This document shows positions 7,355 through 14,562 of a stretch of DNA of 27,821 bases, in pieces. Below the pieces are notes generated by a model. The model had not been told where the DNA came from and searched no databases. It saw only the letters and a program-made list of their open reading frames with translations. Origin of the DNA: CAVALG01 sp963630555 (lineage in GTDB: Bacteria > Bacillota > Clostridia > Oscillospirales > Acutalibacteraceae); the NCBI GenBank assembly GCA_963630555.1, contig CAVGND010000024.1, positions 1 through 27,821 of the forward strand, read 5' to 3'. The translations under genes and the position numbers were made by a program. Each line of letters opens with the position of its first letter. Position 1 is the stretch's first letter.

Positions 7355-8608
7355 TCAAGCGCCGAATCTTTCCGCTGCGGCGGCGACGGGGTGTGCGGGG
7401 CAGGCGTTCGCCACCGTCGCGACAAAATAACGGATGTCGTCCATGGCGTGGTCGTTCTCCTTTTTAACGCTGTCCTTCGCTCCGTCGCCGACCCACCTGT
7501 AAAGCGAAAATTCGCGGATTGAATCACGGCAGCAGGGCGAAATTTTTATCCTGCCGCTTTTGAGCGCGTCGGCAACCTGCCGTATTCCGTCAAGAACGTC
7601 GTTTTTCGCTTTGCGGACGCTGTATTTTCCGTGCCGCCTGATACAGGCTGTAAACGACGCCGCCGACGGGTCGCATACCACGGCGGATATCGGCAATCCG
7701 CCCGCCAATTCCTCAAGCGCCGCATAGTACTCCTCGTCGGTCAGCTGCTGCCCCTCTTTTTTTGAGTCATAGTAGTATTCGTCAATGCGGTACCATACGC
7801 CGCCGCACCGCCCCCACAGCCCGAATGACGAGGGATTCACGGTGCCGTAATCGCAGGAGATGAAGTATCGGTCGCACTCGCCGTTCGGCGCGGAAACGCA
7901 CCCTTCCCCGAACATCGGGTAGACAAGCCCCTCCGCCGCCACCCATTTGCCCAAAATGAACCGCTCGTAAAACACGCCCGAATAAAGCCCCTCGTACCGC
8001 TTAAGCATTTTAGGCGAAAGGGACGGATTTTCCGACATTTTAAAGTGCAAATAAAGCGCGTTTTTCTGCCGTGCTTTAAGTATCCATTCGTTGTAAAACC
8101 AGTGGGACGGGTTATCGGGGTTGCAGTTGAACCAGAATTTTGAACCGGGTAGGGAGCACCTTGCCAGCGCCTGCTCAACAAATGAGCGGGGCATAAGCGC
8201 AACCTCGTCAAGCAGCACCCCGCCGAGCGTCGTGCCCTGAATAAGCGAAGCCGAAGCCTCATCCTTGCCCCCGAAAAGCAGATATGTGTTCGTAACACCG
8301 CCGTAACTCACGGTCAAAGTCGCCCGTGACAAGGAATAATCGCATTTAAAGCCCAGTTCTTTAAGCATCGGCAGCATGGGCAGAATTATGTTCCGCCTGA
8401 CCGATGATACCGTCCTGCCGCATATGGCAAAGGTTGTGCCCGAAAATGAGGAAAGCGACCACAGCATAAAGGACAAAAAGGTGCATAAAGTCTTGCCGCT
8501 GCGGACGGCGCCGTCGCATATAATCGCGTCGAGGTCACGGTACGGGCTTTTCGGCGTCCACCAGCACATAACCTTCATTTGCTTGCGTGAAAAAGGCTTA
8601 AATTCCAT
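7355..8608 (-). CDS. terL: Phage terminase large subunit
   Basis: I start the gene at the internal ATG (8608) because it is preceded by a G-rich ribosome binding site and gives the expected family N-terminus (MEFKPFSRKQMKVM). It then overlaps the small terminase stop by 11 bp. The 417-residue motor-nuclease packages DNA into the prohead. The N-terminal ATPase has Walker A DGAVRSGKT (about 32-40) and Walker B GGVLLDEVAL (Asp134-Glu135). The C-terminal RNase-H-like nuclease begins at FISCDYGTVNPSSFGLWG (Asp253) and has further acidic residues late in the domain (NDHAMDDIRY). This layout fits the PBSX/SPP1-like terminase group. The gene is intact. Confidence 0.9.
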   Translation of the reverse strand: MEFKPFSRKQMKVMCWWTPKSPYRDLDAIICDGAVRSGKTLCTFLSFMLWSLSSFSGTTFAICGRTVSSVRRNIILPMLPMLKELGFKCDYSLSRATLTVSYGGVTNTYLLFGGKDEASASLIQGTTLGGVLLDEVALMPRSFVEQALARCSLPGSKFWFNCNPDNPSHWFYNEWILKARQKNALYLHFKMSENPSLSPKMLKRYEGLYSGVFYERFILGKWVAAEGLVYPMFGEGCVSAPNGECDRYFISCDYGTVNPSSFGLWGRCGGVWYRIDEYYYDSKKEGQQLTDEEYYAALEELAGGLPISAVVCDPSAASFTACIRRHGKYSVRKAKNDVLDGIRQVADALKSGRIKISPCCRDSIREFSLYRWVGDGAKDSVKKENDHAMDDIRYFVATVANACPAHPVAAAAERFGA

Positions 8609-9116
8609 TGTCGCCGCCCCCGATATTCTCGCCGTCCGCGCGGTTTGTTTCACGGGCTCCGCCCATAATCGCGGCAATCAGTCCGCTGCCGTCGCCGCTC
8701 TGCTCCGCGCCCAGTTCGGCAAGCGCCGTCATCGCTTTAAGGCGGTCGAAAAACTTGATTTCAACCTTGCCGCCGCCGGCAAATTTTATCTCCGAAATAT
8801 TGATAAGGTCGAGTTTTTCGGGCTCTGAGAATGCGTCGCCGTCGCCCGAAATAAGGCGTACCGCGTCGGCAACCGAGCCGAAAGCCAGGCGGTAAAGCCC
8901 CGCCGCCGCCAGAGCGGACGGGTCGTATTTTTTTCGGATTTCTTCCGTGCGGCGTTTTATTTCTTCTTTTTGCAGAAGTTTAATTCCGCTTATCGCCGCC
9001 GGGAAAAATCCCGCCGCCGCTGCCGCTTCGCGGGGCGACCGCCCCGCAGCGTAAAGGCGGCAGAACTCCGCCTCTTTTTTGGTTAATTTCTTTTCTTTTG
9101 CTGCTGATTTACGCAT
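8598..9116 (-). CDS. terS: Phage terminase small subunit
   Basis: The 172-residue product carries the typical N-terminal helix-turn-helix region LTKKEAEFCRLYAAGRSPREAAAAAGF (about residues 11-37, given here as the family hallmark), which binds packaging sites. A central oligomerisation region and a flexible Gly/Asp-rich tail follow. The ATG has a GGAG ribosome binding site 9 bp upstream. It is the first gene of the phage head module and is divergent from dnaA, whose start lies about 540 bp away. In intact phages the small subunit recognises pac or cos DNA and loads the large subunit. No pac or cos site could be identified by eye. Confidence 0.8.
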   Translation of the reverse strand: MRKSAAKEKKLTKKEAEFCRLYAAGRSPREAAAAAGFFPAAISGIKLLQKEEIKRRTEEIRKKYDPSALAAAGLYRLAFGSVADAVRLISGDGDAFSEPEKLDLINISEIKFAGGGKVEIKFFDRLKAMTALAELGAEQSGDGSGLIAAIMGGARETNRADGENIGGGDNGI

Positions 9117-9466
9117 TTTTCACACTCCGTTTTTTTATTTTTTGGTTGGGGTTGAGTGGGTTGGGAGTTGGGAGTTGGGGGGTTGGTTATCCACTGCCCA
9201 CTGCCCACTATTAAAACTCCCAAATAAAACCCCTCTATATAATGGCGAAAAACAATGCAATGTTGCGGCAACAAATGCAACAACACTGCAATTACTTGAA
9301 AAATATTTTTTTCTGTTTTTCGGCAGGGTGATTTTTTCGTTTTAAAATGCCTCTTTTCAAATTTTCCGCCGCGCCGTTTTTGCCCCTGCTTACCCCTTAA
9401 AAAAGGCACATATATATAATGTATAGGAAAATATACCGTTTTTCGTTATTTTGTTGCATATTTCGG
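9117..9466. other. Divergent intergenic region between terS and dnaA
   Basis: No gene is evident. From 9145 to 9211 there is a 7-bp-periodic array (GTTGGGA, GTTGGGA, GTTGGGG, then TATCCAC, TGCCCAC, TGCCCAC). It includes one DnaA-box-like TTATCCACT at 9187-9195 that may be part of the repeat rather than a true box. Around 9258-9290 a GTTGC-rich segment contains the small inverted repeat GTTGC-GG-CAAC, and GTTGCA occurs again at 9452 and 9466. Direct repeats of this kind near a promoter can be regulator sites; this is untested. Confidence 0.45.
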
Positions 9467-9495
9467 TTGCAAAAATGCCGCCTCGGTGTTATAAT
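9467..9495 (+). promoter_or_regulatory. Putative sigma-A-type promoter of dnaA
   Basis: A TTGCAA -35 element (9467-9472) and a perfect TATAAT -10 element (9490-9495) are separated by 17 bp. The start point would fall near 9502, leaving a leader of about 150 nt before dnaA. No DnaA box overlaps the promoter, so classical DnaA autorepression at this site is not apparent. Confidence 0.75.
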
Positions 9496-9563
9496 ATTTA
9501 TTGTATGATACTAAAGAATGGGGAAAAGTCTTTTTTATCGGGCGGCGGTGTTTGCCCGTTGCC

Positions 9564-9623
9564 TAGGCAGGCGAAAATAATCCGCGCTCAAAAAACGGAT
9601 TCGGATTTATTTTCGCTTGCCTA
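9564..9623 (+). other. Large hairpin in the dnaA leader
   Basis: The left arm 9564-9584 (TAGGCAGGCGAAAATAATCCG) pairs with the right arm 9602-9623 through about 20 base pairs, with one bulged base and one G-U type mismatch. The right-arm CGGATT is itself duplicated at 9596-9601, allowing two pairing registers. It ends about 20 nt before the ribosome binding site. There is no U-run after the stem, so it is not an obvious terminator. It may stabilise the mRNA or control translation. Confidence 0.6.
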
Positions 9624-9654
9624 ACTTAAAAATTAAAAAATAAGGATGAAAAAA

Positions 9655-10974
9655 ATGGGATTTAATTCACTTCAGGATATGTGGTGTTCTGTTTGCGAAG
9701 AATGTAAAACGATAATTTCGGATGTCAGTTATAACACATGGATAAAGGATTTGGTACCGGTTAAAATGAATACCGATACCCTGACTTTAAGCATTTACAC
9801 GCCTTTTAAAAAAGAGGTTATTGAGGCTAATTTTATGCCGGTTCTTGAAAAATGCGTTAAATCGGTGACCGGGCTTAATCTTAAAATCGAGATTTTTGTA
9901 TCGGTGGATGAACCGGTTGAAATGCCGGTTGACGCGGCGCAGTACAACGAACCGCTTGAATTTTCTTCACTTTATACTTTTGATAACTACGTTGTCGGAA
10001 ATTCCAACAGATTTGCCCACGCTATAAGTCTGTCGGTTGCCGAAAATCCCGGCGGAACATACAATCCGCTTTTTATTTACGGAAATTCCGGCGTCGGCAA
10101 GACCCACCTGCTGCTTGCCATTAAAAATCATATCAACCGCAAATATCCCCAGAAAAAGGTTGAATTTATCTGCTGTGAGGAGTTTACAAACGCGTTTATT
10201 GAGTCGCTCCACAACGGCACAATCAGCCTTTTTCACCAAAAATTCCGCACGGTTGACGTGCTGCTTATCGACGATATTCAGTTTATCGCCGGCAAAACCT
10301 CAACCCAAGAGGAAATATTTAACACTTTCAACGTGCTCTATAACGAAAATAAGCAGATTGTTTTCACTTCCGACCGTCCGCCGAAAGAAATCGCCACACT
10401 TAACGACAGGATAAGGAACCGCTTTGAATCGGGCGTTATGGCGGATGTTGAGCCGCCGGATTTTGAAACCCGCGTCGGTATAATCCATAAAAAAGCGCGC
10501 GAAATCAATGTCGAACTGCCCGAAAATATTACCTATTACATTGCCGAACAGATTAAAATGAATTCACGCCAGCTGGAAGGTATCGTTAAAAAGGCTAAAT
10601 TTTATGTTGATATGCAAAAGGGCAAACCGGTAAACGAAACGGTTATTAAAAACTTTATTAAAGACCTTATAAATGAAGAGCGGGAAGACCCGCTGACCAT
10701 TGACGAGGTAATTTCCGAGGTTTCACGCACCTTCGGCGTTTCGAAAGAAGACATTTTCTCAAAACGCAAAACGCAGGAAGTCGTTTACGCAAGGCAGGTT
10801 TCAATGTACATAATCCGCGAAATTTCACAGATGAAGTATAAAGAAATCGGCCGCCTTTTCGGCAAAGACCATTCGACCGTCCTTTATACGATAGATAAGG
10901 TCAAGAAAAAATTGGAACAGAACGAGCAACAGCGCAATTTGGTTGAGGATATTATTAAAAATTTGCAAAGGTAG
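9655..10974 (+). CDS. dnaA: Chromosomal replication initiator protein DnaA
   Basis: DnaA binds its boxes, opens the origin and loads helicase. The 439-residue product has domain I (to about 85), with the conserved SYNTWIKDL; domain III AAA+ with Walker A GNSGVGKT (143-150), Walker B VLLIDDIQ (202-209) and sensor/arginine elements (LNDRIRNRF); and a domain IV DNA-binding signature GKDHSTVLYTIDKV near the C-terminus. I prefer the ATG at 9655 because AAGG (9642-9645) lies 9 bp upstream. An in-frame ATG at 9646 directly abuts that site and would add three residues. It is flanked by DnaA-box clusters far upstream (1832-1940) and downstream (11172-11240). The gene is intact and of normal length; domain II is short. 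Confidence 0.97.
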   Translation: MGFNSLQDMWCSVCEECKTIISDVSYNTWIKDLVPVKMNTDTLTLSIYTPFKKEVIEANFMPVLEKCVKSVTGLNLKIEIFVSVDEPVEMPVDAAQYNEPLEFSSLYTFDNYVVGNSNRFAHAISLSVAENPGGTYNPLFIYGNSGVGKTHLLLAIKNHINRKYPQKKVEFICCEEFTNAFIESLHNGTISLFHQKFRTVDVLLIDDIQFIAGKTSTQEEIFNTFNVLYNENKQIVFTSDRPPKEIATLNDRIRNRFESGVMADVEPPDFETRVGIIHKKAREINVELPENITYYIAEQIKMNSRQLEGIVKKAKFYVDMQKGKPVNETVIKNFIKDLINEEREDPLTIDEVISEVSRTFGVSKEDIFSKRKTQEVVYARQVSMYIIREISQMKYKEIGRLFGKDHSTVLYTIDKVKKKLEQNEQQRNLVEDIIKNLQR

Positions 10975-10982
10975 ATGCTATT

Positions 10983-11142
10983 CACTAGACGTTAGATGAG
11001 TGTAACGGCAGTTTGACTGCTAACGGCGGTTCTCTATCCCTTGCCTCCACCTGACGGGGGTCTGTACATACCGTAAGCGTACAAGTTGACATCTACTACA
11101 TCTAACATCTAAAATCTAACGTCTAACATCTAAAGTCTAAAA
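10983..11142. repeat. Repeat element with inverted heptamer ends in dnaA-dnaN gap
   Basis: The left end (about 10985-11000) reads CTAGACGTTAGATGAG, the inverse of the TCTAACG heptamer. The right end (11094-11142) has at least six direct heptamers (TCTAACA, TCTAAAA, TCTAACG, TCTAACA, TCTAAAG, TCTAAAA). The interior contains TTGCCTCCACCTGACGGGGG and a CATACCGTAAGCG segment related to the composite repeats at 2260-2430. The whole resembles a small non-autonomous element sitting inside the origin, between the dnaA stop and the DnaA boxes. Confidence 0.6.
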
Positions 11143-11171
11143 TTCCACATTTTGTTGAAATGTTTAAAAAG

Positions 11172-11240
11172 TTATCAACACGACTGTTGACAAACAATGC
11201 AACTTAATTTATCCACAATTTCATCAACTTTTTATCCACA
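11172..11240. other. oriC: DnaA-box cluster between dnaA and dnaN, putative downstream oriC half
   Basis: The boxes are TTATCAACA (11172-11180), a minus-strand TTGTCAACA (11185-11193), TTATCCACA (11209-11217), a weaker TCATCAACT (11221-11229) and TTATCCACA (11232-11240). A/T-rich DNA flanks them, with a strongly AT-rich tract at about 11320-11370. In Bacillus subtilis the unwinding region lies between dnaA and dnaN beside such boxes, so this is probably where strands open. The clusters at 1832-1940 and here would be the two arms of a bipartite origin. Confidence 0.85.
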
Positions 11241-11441
11241 CATCATAGCACCCGAGGAAGCCTGCCGCCAAGCACTTTGCGGGGGTTATACCACTTTTGC
11301 ACACACCCTATTACGGATACTGTTTATATACATACATACACATAAGAAAAATTTCATTTTTCTTTTATTTTCCGCCGCCGGCAGGCGGGCGGTGTGGAAA
11401 ACTTTTTTGCCGAAAAATTTTCTTTTAAAGGAGTATTTTTT

Positions 11442-12590
11442 ATGAGAATTATAGTTGAGCGTCAGCCGTTTTGCGACGCGGTAACAAACCTCTCGCATGC
11501 GGTCGCTACAAAGTCGACCAATCCGGTGCTTGAAGGAATTTATCTTAAAACCGAGGGCGACAAACTTAAACTGACGGCGTACAACTACGAACTCGGAATG
11601 ATAAAATACATAGATATTTTACGCACCGAGGTGGACGGTGAGGCGGTCATAAATGCAAGATTGCTCGGCGAAATGCTTAAAAGGGTACGAAGCGAAACCG
11701 TCAGAATAAATGTTGACGAAAAAGGTCTTACGACATTTGAAAGCAACTCTACGGTTTACGAAATTATGGGTATGGCGGCGACCGATTTTCCCGAAATGCC
11801 CAAAATCGACCACGAGGTTAAAATTTCAATCCCTGCCGAGCAGTTGTCCGACATGGTCAGGCAGACTATCTTTTCGGTAGGCGGGCCCGACTGCATAAAA
11901 CAGATACTGACCGGCGAATATTTTGAAATTGAGGATAACGAACTTCACCTTGTCGCAATTGACGGGTACCGTATGTCGGTGCGCCGCGAAAAATTGAGCG
12001 GTAATGAAAATATCGAGTTTGTCGCGGCGGCAAAAGCAATTGCCGAGGCTATTAAACTTATCGGCGAGGACGATAAAATCATAGATATGCAGGTAGGCAG
12101 GCGGTTCTTCTCATTAACCGTAAACGGTTATGAAATAATTTCCCGACTTATGGAAGGCAACTATGTTGACTACCGCAATTTGGTCGCGCGTGAGGGTGAT
12201 TTTGCGGCGACGATAAAACTTAAAACCAAGGACGTTACCGATATTATCGACCGTATTTCCCTTATGCTTAATAATCAGATAGTGACACCGGTAATTATGC
12301 GCTGCACGGAAGATACCGTGATGTTTTCCTGCAAGACCGCAATAGGTAAAGCGGCGGACGAGTGCCACGCCGAAATTGAGGGAACTTTTTCGGAAATCGG
12401 CTTTAATTCAAGATATTTTTACGATGCGGTCAAGGCAACCGAAACCGAAGAGATAATTATTAAAATAAAAAATGCGCTCTCCCCCATTCTTATCGAACCC
12501 GTAAGCGGCGAAAGTTTTACATATATGGTAATGCCGATTCACCTTAAAGGCGACAATAAAGAGGACAGTAAAAATGACGAGAGAGATTAG
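11442..12590 (+). CDS. dnaN: DNA polymerase III beta subunit (sliding clamp)
   Basis: The 382-residue protein starts at ATG 11442, chosen because AAAGGAG (11427-11433) lies 8 bp upstream and because MRIIVERQPFCDAV is the expected N-terminus. An in-frame upstream start lacks support. It forms the dimeric ring that tethers DNA polymerase III. The three clamp domains are recognisable: domain 1 (about 1-120, with LEGIYLKTEGDKLKLTAYNYELG), domain 2 (about 125-245, with HLVAIDGYRMSVRRE) and domain 3 ending in SPILIEPVSGESFTYMVMPI. A short charged tail (DNKEDSKNDERD) follows the usual end. The last 17 bp overlap the S4-domain gene, suggesting translational coupling. Confidence 0.97.
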   Translation: MRIIVERQPFCDAVTNLSHAVATKSTNPVLEGIYLKTEGDKLKLTAYNYELGMIKYIDILRTEVDGEAVINARLLGEMLKRVRSETVRINVDEKGLTTFESNSTVYEIMGMAATDFPEMPKIDHEVKISIPAEQLSDMVRQTIFSVGGPDCIKQILTGEYFEIEDNELHLVAIDGYRMSVRREKLSGNENIEFVAAAKAIAEAIKLIGEDDKIIDMQVGRRFFSLTVNGYEIISRLMEGNYVDYRNLVAREGDFAATIKLKTKDVTDIIDRISLMLNNQIVTPVIMRCTEDTVMFSCKTAIGKAADECHAEIEGTFSEIGFNSRYFYDAVKATETEEIIIKIKNALSPILIEPVSGESFTYMVMPIHLKGDNKEDSKNDERD

Positions 12591-12786
12591 GATTAAAGAG
12601 GATTTTATAAAACTTGATTCTCTGCTTAAATTTGCCGGAATTGCCGAAACGGGCGGTCACGCAAAAATACTTGTTTTGGACGGTGAGGTTGCCGTAAACG
12701 GCGAAATATGCACGGCGAGAGGGAAAAAAATCCGCGTCGGCGATACCGTCGCCGCAATCGGGGAAGAAATAAAAATTGTTAAGTAA
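12574..12786 (+). CDS. yaaA: S4-domain RNA-binding protein YaaA
   Basis: This 70-residue protein consists of a single S4 RNA-binding domain: the helix pair FIKLDSLLKFAGIAETGGHAK followed by LDGEVAVNGEICTARGKKIRVGD, the standard S4 hairpin. It overlaps dnaN by 17 bp and precedes recF by 12 bp, the conserved Firmicutes position of yaaA between dnaN and recF. Its homologues are thought to act in ribosome maturation. The fold and synteny are clear; the precise role is not shown by the sequence. Confidence 0.93.
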   Translation: MTREIRIKEDFIKLDSLLKFAGIAETGGHAKILVLDGEVAVNGEICTARGKKIRVGDTVAAIGEEIKIVK

Positions 12787-12798
12787 AGTTGGCGGAAA

Positions 12799-13932
12799 AT
12801 GAAGATTGAAAAGGTAACCTACCGCAATTTCAGGAACTTGGAAAACGGCGTGACCCTTTTCCCGACTGAGGGACTTAACATAATTTACGGAAACAATGCG
12901 CAGGGTAAAACCAACCTGCTTGAAGGGATTTGGCTCTTCTCCGGACTCAGAAGTTTCAGGGGTACCCGATTTGAAGAAATGGCGAAAAAGGGCGAAAATA
13001 ATTTTTCCGTGACCCTTGAATTTATAGAATGCGGGCGGAAAAATACAGCCAAAGTAAACTATGCGGACGGGAAAAAAGCGGTCATTCTCAACGGCGTTAA
13101 AAAGCCGTCGGTAAGCGCATTTTTAAGCGAAGTTACCGCCGTCGCTTTCACTCCGGACGACCTTAAGATAATATCCGGCTCGCCCGAAAACCGCCGCAAT
13201 TATATAGATTCGGTCATCTGCCGCCTGTACCCGAAATATGTCGAAATAATAAGAAAAAACGAGAAACTTGTAAGGCAGCGCAACAATCTTATTAAGTTTG
13301 ATTTTCACCGTGATTTTTACGAAAATATGCTTGACGCATATGAAGAGGAGATGGCGAAATTCGCGCTGTTTTCAATGCGCCTTCGCCGCCGATACCTTGA
13401 ACTTCTGTGCAAAAAAATCAACAATATTTTCGGGAATATCACCCTCGGGAAAGAGAAAATCACGCTCGATTACATTACAAATGTCCGTGACGGCGAGGAA
13501 CTTATAAAAGCCGACCTAAAAGCCGCAAGGGCGGAGGATGAGCGGAAATTTTCAACCTCTGTCGGCGTGCATAAGGACGAAGCCGATATAAAAATCAACG
13601 GAATGTCGGTCAGGAAATACGGCTCGCAGGGGCAGGTTCGCTCGGCTGCGCTCGCCCTGAAACTTGCCGAAGCCGAGATTTTAAAGGAAGCAAACGGCAA
13701 AGAACCCGTGATTTTGCTTGACGATGTGATGAACGAACTTGACGCCGCAAGACAGGAATATCTGTTTGAATTTTTAAAGGGGCGGCAGGTGTTTATAACA
13801 ACCTGTAATCCGCAAAAATTGCAGCCCGACCAACCCAAAACCGAGTTTTATGTGCAGGACGGACGGGTTGAATACATAAATAAAAATCAGAACGGGAGGC
13901 AAGAGTTTGTTCTTACCGCAAACTTACGGTAA
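12799..13932 (+). CDS. recF: DNA replication and repair protein RecF
   Basis: RecF is an SMC-like ATPase that binds gapped DNA and helps load RecA. The 377-residue product has Walker A GNNAQGKT (31-38), the ABC signature region YGSQGQVRSAALALKLAE, and Walker B PVILLDDVMNELD. The start ATG is 12 bp after yaaA. The final 13 or so codons (after YINKN) derive from DNA that matches the GGGAGGCAAGAGTTTG block of the intergenic repeat at 2271-2286 exactly over 16 bp (13894-13909). The C-terminal tail therefore seems to have been rewritten by a repeat. A small inverted repeat (TTACCG/CGGTAA) overlaps the stop codon. Confidence 0.95.
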   Translation: MKIEKVTYRNFRNLENGVTLFPTEGLNIIYGNNAQGKTNLLEGIWLFSGLRSFRGTRFEEMAKKGENNFSVTLEFIECGRKNTAKVNYADGKKAVILNGVKKPSVSAFLSEVTAVAFTPDDLKIISGSPENRRNYIDSVICRLYPKYVEIIRKNEKLVRQRNNLIKFDFHRDFYENMLDAYEEEMAKFALFSMRLRRRYLELLCKKINNIFGNITLGKEKITLDYITNVRDGEELIKADLKAARAEDERKFSTSVGVHKDEADIKINGMSVRKYGSQGQVRSAALALKLAEAEILKEANGKEPVILLDDVMNELDAARQEYLFEFLKGRQVFITTCNPQKLQPDQPKTEFYVQDGRVEYINKNQNGRQEFVLTANLR

Positions 13933-13981
13933 TCTTAATACTTTATATATTAGAGTTTTGAAGTTATAAAGGAAAATTTAT

Positions 13982-14254
13982 ATGATGCTGTTTTTAGGTG
14001 AAAAAACGGTTGTGGACGAAAAGGAAATAATAGGAATATTTGACCTTGAGAACACATCCGTTCAAAAAAACACAAGACTGTTTCTTGAAAAGGCGCAAAA
14101 ATCAGGCAGGGTAGAGGTCGTCTGCACCGATATACCGAAATCATTTGTGATAACGGGCAAAAAAAACGACTGGAAAATGTGGCTGACGCAGGTAGCCTCA
14201 ACCACCCTTGAAAAACGCCACCGCGAAGGGTTTTCGGAGATGAAAAACAATTAA
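13982..14254 (+). CDS. remB: Extracellular matrix regulator RemB
   Basis: This 90-residue DUF370-type protein begins MMLFLGEKTVVDEKEIIGIFDLENTS, which is characteristic of RemB (YaaB). The ATG at 13982 and the next at 13985 are both compatible with the AAAGGAAA ribosome binding site. Its position between recF and gyrB is the conserved one in Firmicutes. In Bacillus subtilis RemA and RemB activate biofilm-matrix genes including tapA-sipW-tasA, and related Rem proteins bind DNA as oligomers. A sipW/tasA-type operon lies about 5 kb away here (19233-27425), so regulation of it is a reasonable guess but not shown by the sequence. Confidence 0.9.
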   Translation: MMLFLGEKTVVDEKEIIGIFDLENTSVQKNTRLFLEKAQKSGRVEVVCTDIPKSFVITGKKNDWKMWLTQVASTTLEKRHREGFSEMKNN

Positions 14255-14261
14255 ATTTACA

Positions 14262-14536
14262 TAGACAAAGCAATCAGGGTACAACGGTTCCTAAAACGGA
14301 GTATTTTCCCGTTCTGTTTGCCTCATCACTTGAAATACGTTAGTATTCCTGCGTTCTTCGGCTTCCAAACCGGAAAAATCTTCTCGTTTTAGGTCGAAGA
14401 TTTTCGGCAAGCGGCGTGCTTTAGCGGCGCGGCGACCCGACCGAGGAATACTGTCGTATTGTGAGCGGAGGGCAACAAAGCCGCTAAAGTATTCCGATTA
14501 GCCGAAAAAACCATTGTACCCTGATTGCTTTGTCTA
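14262..14536. mobile_element. MITE with ~28-bp terminal inverted repeats
   Basis: The ends read TAGACAAAGCAATCAGGGTA (inward from 14262) and the same sequence on the opposite strand ending at 14536. About 28 bp match with a single mismatch. A TA dinucleotide flanks both ends, as expected for a Tc1/mariner-IS630-type target duplication. The 275-bp element has no open reading frame and folds further: AAAATCTTC/GAAGATTTT (14375-14383 with 14396-14404) and AGTATTCCT/AGGAATACT (14342-14350 with 14444-14452). It sits between remB and gyrB and ends only 27 bp before the gyrB ATG, so it forms most of the gyrB leader. Confidence 0.88.
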
Positions 14537-14562
14537 AACAAAAAAAGGAAAAGGTGAAAAGA

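Noticed and set aside
9187..9195. DnaA box upstream of dnaA
   Set aside because: The single TTATCCACT lies within a 7-bp-periodic repeat and has a mismatch at the last base; it may be coincidental, so it is not counted as an origin cluster.
11394..11441. Earlier in-frame ATG for dnaN
   Set aside because: It has no ribosome binding site and would add residues not found in the clamp family; the AAAGGAG site clearly serves 11442.
14530..14562. TTG start for gyrB inside the MITE end
   Set aside because: The codon lies in the terminal repeat of a mobile element, and the ATG at 14563 has a good ribosome binding site and the family N-terminus.
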